From Fretibacterium fastidiosum (lineage in GTDB: Bacteria; Synergistota; Synergistia; Synergistales; Aminobacteriaceae): a stretch of DNA of 64,000 nt. Shown here in pieces: positions 59,789-64,000 of the stretch. The DNA is taken from positions 1,922,001 through 1,986,000 of the forward strand of contig NZ_OZ209244.1 in NCBI RefSeq assembly GCF_964642095.1, written 5' to 3'. The translations under genes were made by a program, and so were the position numbers. The notes under the pieces are model-generated. The model was not told the origin of the DNA. It was given only the letters and a program-made list of their open reading frames with translations, and did not search any database. How positions within the stretch are numbered: position 1 is the stretch's first letter; each line of letters begins with the position of its first letter.

Positions 59789-60130
59789 TTAGAGGTTGAC
59801 ACCCGCCTTCTTGAAGACCTCGACCACCTCGTCGAGGGACCGGTACCCCACCTCGGTGGCGACTTCCTTGCCGTTCGCGTCCAGGAAGATGAGCGTCGGA
59901 ACGTAGCGGACGTTGTGCTGCTCCGCCGCCTCAGGGTGTTCCTCCAGGTAGACGTGCTCCGTCGCCAGCTTGCCGGCGTACTTGGCGTCGATCTCGTCCA
60001 AGACCTTGGACATTATGGAGCAGGTGGGTCAGGTGCGGGTGGAGAGCATCTTCAAGGTCGGCGTCCCCGCGGCAGAGGCGGGAACGGCTGCCAGGACGGC
60101 TGCCAGAACAGCGATAAACAGTGCTTTCAT
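59789..60130 (-). CDS. Exported thioredoxin-like selenoprotein (Sec-x-x-Cys active site)
   Basis: The frame from ATG 60128-60130 to TAA 59789-59791 (113 residues) has one internal TGA at 60029-60031. Around it the protein reads STRT-U-PTCSIMSKVLDEID: the TGA takes the place of the first cysteine of a thioredoxin CxxC, at residue 34, with C37. Residues 1-21 are a signal peptide (PASAAG), so it acts outside the cytoplasm. The rest is thioredoxin: VRYVPTLIFLDANGKEV with the cis-proline. A SECIS-like hairpin follows the TGA. A start at ATG 60013 would drop the signal and active site. The downstream ccdA gene fits a reducing partner. Confidence 0.88.
59996..60011 (-). promoter_or_regulatory. Bacterial SECIS hairpin inside the selenoprotein gene
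   Basis: Directly downstream of the TGA on the minus strand, seven-base arms GTCCAAG and CTTGGAC enclose GT. The apical part reads AGGTCT, the same as the SelB-binding loop of Escherichia coli fdhF. The AGGTCT begins 22 bases after the TGA, against 17 in fdhF as I count it, within the usual bacterial range. Confidence 0.8.
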
Positions 60131-60457
60131 TATAGACACATCCTTTCGATCGTTCGGCCCCGCGGCCGTCGGCTTTTGCGCTCCCGGCCGCGAGGTCCGT
60201 TTTGTGAAAGCTATTTTACAGTGAGGCGGTTTTTGCGGTAAGGCGGGAAATGACGAACCCGGTGCTGGGGATTGAACGGACCCCGGCCTTGTGCGCCCCG
60301 TCCCTCTGGTGTAAGATAACGACGGCATGTACGCCGCGCAGGGCGCGAAATCGGGCTGGTTCGGAGGCCTCCATTGTGACGGTTGCTATCATTCCTGACG
60401 GCCTTTGCAGGGTTCTCCGCGCTTCCCTGGCGGCTAAATTAAGGGGAGGATTCTTTT
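60131..60457. other. 327-base divergent intergenic region
   Basis: No gene is visible. It separates the minus-strand selenoprotein gene from the plus-strand unknown gene. It holds a likely plus-strand promoter (60289-60317, listed) and a TAAAAT on the minus strand near 60215-60222 that might serve the selenoprotein gene. Confidence 0.5.
60289..60317 (+). promoter_or_regulatory. Possible promoter for the 389-residue unknown gene
   Basis: TTGTGC (60289-60294), 17 bases, TAAGAT (60312-60317). Confidence 0.45.
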
Positions 60458-61627
60458 ATGGACGATAAGGGCGAGATCGTCAGCAGCCACGACGTGGACG
60501 ACAACCTGTCCCTACAGATCTGGACGAAGGGGCACACGCCCCGCCTTGTCATCTTCAACAAGGCCAAGAATTCAAAGAAGCTGATTCGCCTCGGGTGGGT
60601 GGAGAAGCGGGACCGCAAGCTGGCCGTCAGCGGAAAGAAGCGCGGCGAGAGCGTGAACTACACCATTCAGGATTTTGAGCCGACGTTGCAGCGCATCCTG
60701 ACGGAATACGCGGTCTACGCGAACTTCCGCATCAAGCTGTGGCGGTTCGCCGTGGAGCTGGAGAAGATCGTCAACGCGCCGGAGATCGTGACGGACAGCG
60801 GGGAGATGAACCTGCTGACCGAGGACAAGCGATCCTCGTTCTGGATCGCGGACTGCACGGGGCCGGACCGCAAGGCGGGCTTCTTCCGCCCCTTCTTTCC
60901 GGTCAGCGGGGCCGAGGCGGATGCGGTGGCCGGAGACCGGCTCCGCATCGCAGAGGGCAACCGCGGCGTTGAGGCTCTGCTGAAGACGGGGGTGCTGCGG
61001 GACCTGGCGAAGGCCAACCCAAAGCGATGGCACAATCCCGTCCGAGTCGTTGCGGCGGCGATGCTTCTGGGCTTCTCCTACTGCGAGGAGGACGGATCGG
61101 ACTTCTCGGACGAGCTCTGGGGGGCGGGGGCCGAGGGCGGTGGAGAGGACGCCGCGGCGGCGGCCCTGACGGGGACGGTAAAGTTCACGCTGCGGGACCC
61201 CAGGCTTTTGGGCTTGGGCAGGAAGCTGGTGGCCTTCGTCCGACACTTTGACGCCGTGCCGCAGGTGGAGGTGTCGAACTCCGTGGACAGCGACAAGGAG
61301 CTTCAGGAGCAGGGCTTCGGCCGCACGCGGCGCCTCGAGTTCGGAGCGGGAACCATCGGCGACGTGCCGTACAAGGTGACGTTCTTCGAGCACGAAGACG
61401 GGCGCATCGCTCTGGGCTGTAAGCCCGAGGCCGCGACGCAGCGGCATAAGGGGGAGCTGGTCCTCACCCTGCCGGGTGACGTCTACCGGACGGCGCTGAA
61501 GCAGGACACCATGGGAGGGCCTGAGGACGACTTCTACACCACCACGCAGCTGGCCTGGGCCTGCCAGTTTAAGGAGTGGCTTGACAACATCACGCCCTAC
61601 ATTTCAAACTTTGCGGGCTTGATGTAG
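60458..61627 (+). CDS. Protein of unknown function, 389 residues
   Basis: I do not recognise this protein. It is soluble, without signal peptide or membrane helix. It has a basic N-terminal part (KAKNSKKLIRLGWVEKRDRK), a central Gly/Ala/Glu-rich insert (about 225-240) and an end with LDNITPYISNF. There is no clear catalytic motif. GGGGAGGA precedes the ATG and codon use is like the neighbours, so it is a real gene. It is transcribed alone between the selenoprotein/ccdA operon and the nitroreductase. Confidence 0.7.
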   Translation: MDDKGEIVSSHDVDDNLSLQIWTKGHTPRLVIFNKAKNSKKLIRLGWVEKRDRKLAVSGKKRGESVNYTIQDFEPTLQRILTEYAVYANFRIKLWRFAVELEKIVNAPEIVTDSGEMNLLTEDKRSSFWIADCTGPDRKAGFFRPFFPVSGAEADAVAGDRLRIAEGNRGVEALLKTGVLRDLAKANPKRWHNPVRVVAAAMLLGFSYCEEDGSDFSDELWGAGAEGGGEDAAAAALTGTVKFTLRDPRLLGLGRKLVAFVRHFDAVPQVEVSNSVDSDKELQEQGFGRTRRLEFGAGTIGDVPYKVTFFEHEDGRIALGCKPEAATQRHKGELVLTLPGDVYRTALKQDTMGGPEDDFYTTTQLAWACQFKEWLDNITPYISNFAGLM

Positions 61628-61655
61628 CCTCGCCCGAAGGGGGCCGAACGGGACT

Positions 61656-62222
61656 TCATGGAGGCGGCCTCTGGCTGTGGAGGACGCCTCCATGGAGGAG
61701 AGGCGAGTTTAGAAGGTGTCGTGGCGCGTCGTCGCCGAAAGCGGAAGGCGCTCGCCATGCTTTGGGGACGCTCGTTTCGTGAGGGTAGCCCATCGGCAGG
61801 ATGGCGACCGGAATCACGTTCTCCGGCAGTGCGAAAGCCGACCGCACCTTCTGTGGGTCGAAGTGCCCCACCCACGTGGTCCCCAGGCCGAGGGCTGCGG
61901 CTTCAAGCATCATGTGGGTGGTGACGATGCTGGCGTCGACCTCCCCCATGTCCTTGTCGTCGTAGGGCCGCTTCCAGCTCACCGTGTCGTCGTAGCAGAC
62001 GATCAGCGCGAGGGGCGCGGAGAAATGACAGGGCGTGCAGTCCTTCAGTTTGTCGAGGGCTTCTGCCGTGTCGAGCACCAGAATCCGCTGCGGCTGATTG
62101 TTGCAGGCGGTGGGGGCCAGCCTGCCGGCCTCCAGCACCGCGTCCAGCTTCTCGCTTTCGACCGCTTCAGACGTGAACTTCCGAACGGAATAGCGTTCCC
62201 TTGCCAACTTCAGAAAATCCAT
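61656..62222 (-). CDS. Nitroreductase family protein with a C-terminal frameshift
   Basis: The 188-residue frame starts DFLKLARERYSVRKFTSEAV and contains LAPTACNNQPQRILVL (FMN binding) and LGLGTTWVGHFDP. After GYPHETSVP at the CCCC/AAA run near 61780 the frame leaves the family. In the next frame the family end is present, KHGERLPLSATTRHDTF then TAA at 61709-61711. So one extra base has replaced the true end with about 25 unrelated residues. The true protein would be 170 residues (61709-62222). It reduces nitro or quinone compounds with FMN. GGAGGGG precedes ATG 62220-62222. Confidence 0.85.
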   Translation of the reverse strand: MDFLKLARERYSVRKFTSEAVESEKLDAVLEAGRLAPTACNNQPQRILVLDTAEALDKLKDCTPCHFSAPLALIVCYDDTVSWKRPYDDKDMGEVDASIVTTHMMLEAAALGLGTTWVGHFDPQKVRSAFALPENVIPVAILPMGYPHETSVPKAWRAPSAFGDDAPRHLLNSPLLHGGVLHSQRPPP

Positions 62223-62429
62223 GATAACCCCTCCCGACAACTTTTCTAAAAATTTTACGACTCGTCGCGTCGTCTCCGCTATCCGTTGATTTCCTGGTCC
62301 CCTGTGAACCACACCTGTTTTTCCCGGCGTTTGCGGGCTTGTTCTGCGCCATGACGCTGGCGAAGGGCTGCGGCCGACATGGGGCCTCCGGATAGGCGGC
62401 CTCCTCATCCGTAAGTATGAAGTCCACGG

Positions 62430-62924
62430 CTACTCACTCAGTCCCCAGCAGCCTGAACAGGCATACTCAACTTTTGTCTTGGCGGCACCTCGGGGTAACC
62501 CGTCCTGGTGAGGATCCCGCAAGCTGGGATTGATTAATTCTGTAAATCTTAAAAGATATCCATCCGGGTCTTGTACTAAAAATTCTTTTTGAACAATATC
62601 TTCATCACCATTGCGGTAATGGCTTATACTCATCTGCCTAAATGGCTTAATTTGAAAACCTAAAATTCGTTTATACAGACCTTCCACATCAGAAACTGTC
62701 ATTTCAAAATTCACTCCTCTCCCATAGGGATATTCAAGTTCGCCAACACTCCAATATCCATTATCTTGTTCAAACATCATTTGATTATCTTCCAATGAAA
62801 GAAAAATAAATTTATCTTCCGATCTTTCATATTCAATTACGAAGTTCAAAATATTTACATAGAAATCTTTAGTTCTCTCTATATCTGATACCACCAACTC
62901 TGGTATTAAAGAATTGAACTTCAT
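62430..62924 (-). CDS. VOC family (glyoxalase/bleomycin resistance) protein, horizontally acquired
   Basis: The 164-residue product has the paired beta-alpha-beta-beta-beta modules: SLIPELVVSDIERTKDFY at the start and VQDPDGYLLRFTELI near the end. The gene is AT-rich (21 of 60 G+C at 62581-62640) in a GC-rich genome and uses AT-rich codons, a strong sign of recent transfer. From about residue 138 (NPSLRDPHQDGLPRG) the DNA is GC-rich again, so the original end was probably lost and replaced by local sequence. GGAGG is five bases before ATG 62924. It may confer resistance to a drug or toxic aldehyde, substrate unknown. Confidence 0.8.
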   Translation of the reverse strand: MKFNSLIPELVVSDIERTKDFYVNILNFVIEYERSEDKFIFLSLEDNQMMFEQDNGYWSVGELEYPYGRGVNFEMTVSDVEGLYKRILGFQIKPFRQMSISHYRNGDEDIVQKEFLVQDPDGYLLRFTELINPSLRDPHQDGLPRGAAKTKVEYACSGCWGLSE

Positions 62925-63177
62925 AATAACCTCCATAAATCCCAATTTTATCTTACTGGCTATTTATAACATGCTACAGCCGCTAGGATTGACAATCCAA
63001 CGCTTCTTCCTCCGCTGCATAAAAGATAACCTTAAGAGATTCTACTATAGTTTTAAAACTTGCTCGTCAATAAATTGCAGGAAAAGCACCGTGAGTATTG
63101 TATGCGCTAATATGACAGGGTGAAAAATGGAGTGTGAGGTATCGCTCAACCTGTAGATTGAGGGATGAACTCCCCCC

Positions 63178-63206
63178 TTGACGCCGTAGGACGTACCCCC
63201 TATACT
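63178..63206 (+). promoter_or_regulatory. Promoter of fapR-plsX
   Basis: TTGACG (63178-63183), exactly 17 bases, TATACT (63201-63206). Both hexamers are close to consensus. Confidence 0.75.
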
Positions 63207-63223
63207 TCTTTTAAAAGCAGATG

Positions 63224-63240
63224 TTAGTACCAGGTGCTAA
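63224..63240 (+). promoter_or_regulatory. FapR operator
   Basis: TTAGTACCAGGTGCTAA is an imperfect palindrome with one mismatch. It matches the known FapR box of Firmicutes (TTAGTACCTGATACTAA) at 13 of 17 places. It lies 17 bases after the -10, where bound FapR would block transcription until malonyl-CoA releases it, and just before the fapR gene: autoregulation. Confidence 0.8.
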
Positions 63241-63324
63241 ATTACGGAGTGGTCTGCGGACCATTCCAGGATGGATGGACGGCGTTGCGAAGGGGAGGTG
63301 TTTGCGATCAGTTCCGGGAGAACG

Positions 63325-63876
63325 GTGGAGACGTCGAGAAAGCTTCGGCAGGAGCGTCTTTCGGCGATCCTGGAGGCCAACCCCATGACCACGGATCAGG
63401 AGCTGGCCGCGTCCCTTGGCGTGAGCCTGGGCACGGTGCGTCTGGACCGCGCCATGATGGGGGTGCCGGAGCTGCGGAAGCGCGTGCGCTCCATGGCGGA
63501 GCGGGCGAGCAGCCGGCTTCGCTCCCTCAACCCGAGCGAGATCGTGGGCGACCTCCTGGAGCTTGAGCCGAACCGGTGGGCCCTGTCCGTCCTGCGCACG
63601 GCGCGGGACATGGCCTTTCGCTTCACGAACATCGTTTGGGACCACTACATCTATTCTCAGGCCAGCTCCATCGCCGTGGCGGTCATTGAGTCCGCGGTCG
63701 TCATCGTGGACTCAATGCGGGGTGAGTACAAGGGGCACGCCCACGTGGGCGACACGCTCATCGCCCGCGCGAAGGTGGGAGTGAACCGCGAGGGGCGCCG
63801 CATCGTCAGCGTCCGCACCCGGGTGGGCGACAAGGAGATCTTCGTCGGCCGCTTCATCGTTGAGGTGTTGAGATGA
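63325..63876 (+). CDS. fapR: Transcription factor FapR (malonyl-CoA-responsive lipid regulator)
   Basis: The 183-residue product has an N-terminal DeoR-like helix-turn-helix (TTDQELAASLGVSLGTVRLDRAMMGVPELRKRV) split from a C-terminal hot-dog domain with KGHAHVGDTLIARAKV, the malonyl-CoA-binding fold; the helix-turn-helix phrase runs over two adjacent motifs. It represses fatty-acid and phospholipid genes. GTG 63325 (GGGAG four bases upstream) best fits the family start; ATG 63271 or GTG 63298 would add 18 or 9 residues. plsX follows. Confidence 0.9.
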   Translation: METSRKLRQERLSAILEANPMTTDQELAASLGVSLGTVRLDRAMMGVPELRKRVRSMAERASSRLRSLNPSEIVGDLLELEPNRWALSVLRTARDMAFRFTNIVWDHYIYSQASSIAVAVIESAVVIVDSMRGEYKGHAHVGDTLIARAKVGVNREGRRIVSVRTRVGDKEIFVGRFIVEVLR

Positions 63877-63937
63877 GCGCGCGGGGACGGCGCTTGCTCC
63901 GCGGAGCGGCCAGACAGCTTGAGAGGACAATGCCTGA

Positions 63938-64000
63938 ATGAAGAAGATGACCATAGCAGTGGATGCGATGGGGGGGGACAACGCCCCTCAGGCGATATGC
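63938..64000 (+). CDS. plsX: Phosphate acyltransferase PlsX, N-terminal fragment (cut by window edge)
   Basis: The first 21 codons read KKMTIAVDAMGGDNAPQAI, the PlsX N-terminal signature. PlsX makes acyl-phosphate from acyl-ACP for phospholipid synthesis. AGAGGA precedes the ATG. The fapR-plsX pair is the conserved lipid operon head. Confidence 0.9.
   Translation, partial: MKKMTIAVDAMGGDNAPQAIC

Larger units (their letters stand above)
62925..63324 (+). other. 400-base gap with the fapR control region
   Basis: The left part (to about 63130) is AT-rich and belongs to the transferred segment; no gene is visible. The right part holds the fapR promoter and a FapR operator (both listed). In-frame starts for fapR at ATG 63271 and GTG 63298 lie here. 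Confidence 0.6.

Noticed and set aside
60240..60310. tRNA-like phrase (GTTCAATCCCCAGC on the minus strand)
   Set aside because: The T-stem does not pair and there is no matching acceptor, D-arm or anticodon arm; not a tRNA gene.
62167..62427. 86-codon minus-strand frame beginning DFILTDEEAAYPE
   Set aside because: It overlaps the nitroreductase start, has no ribosome site and no recognisable family beyond a few residues; may be a remnant at the insertion junction.

Overview
The window is high-GC chromosomal DNA (a hand count of 57541-57600 gives 42 of 60 G+C) from an anaerobic diderm bacterium. The best overall fit is Synergistota, something near Fretibacterium, Aminobacterium or Synergistes. 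This placement is inferred from the gene mix: a complete nine-gene V-type ATPase operon, a two-subunit glycine decarboxylase, a type IV pilus secretin (so an outer membrane), FapR/PlsX lipid control, an MTA/SAH salvage cluster and a selenoprotein. No rRNA or tRNA gene and no CRISPR array was seen. TTG and GTG starts with strong GGAGG sites are common.

Layout. 1-5220: the 5' part of a chemoreceptor, a methyltransferase, a lipoprotein with two ZinT domains, a small exported protein, and an Rpn-type nuclease gene set between two copies of one perfect palindrome. 5359-14046 (minus strand): V-ATPase operon H-I-K-E-C-F-A-B-D with a promoter at 14223-14251; the K subunit keeps the residues of the Enterococcus hirae Na+ site. 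14340-23500: rpsT, a DinG/XPD-type FeS helicase, three prepilin-like genes, then pilM-N-O-P-Q behind a long structured leader. 23663-40970 (all plus strand): efp, Asp23-like and nusB/xseA genes, mtnA-ahcY-mtaD salvage, ispE, a Slt transglycosylase, tilS-hpt-ftsH, uvrB and pncA.

41171-53506 is an accessory-looking block of lower GC (32 of 60 at 47101-47160). It holds an AspT-type exchanger, a sodium:solute symporter with a previously hidden 51-residue membrane partner, a zinc dehydrogenase, gcvPA/gcvPB, a DUF819 membrane protein, an AcoX-like ATP-NAD kinase family protein and a MerR regulator. Together these suggest uptake and oxidation of an amino acid such as glycine, threonine or serine. 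53606-55873 is an unusual McrB-like AAA+ ATPase with a roughly 190-residue Pro/Ala/Gln linker.

56134-64000 holds pepP, lysS, then a ccdA gene preceded by an exported thioredoxin-like protein whose active-site first cysteine is encoded by an in-frame TGA with a SECIS-like hairpin (a selenoprotein). After these come an unknown 389-residue protein, a nitroreductase with a C-terminal frameshift, an AT-rich transferred VOC gene (21 of 60 G+C at 62581-62640), and fapR with its own FapR box and promoter, leading into plsX, which is cut by the window edge.

Two genes (ahcY, nitroreductase) are broken by single-base changes in C runs. This may be real decay or sequencing error.
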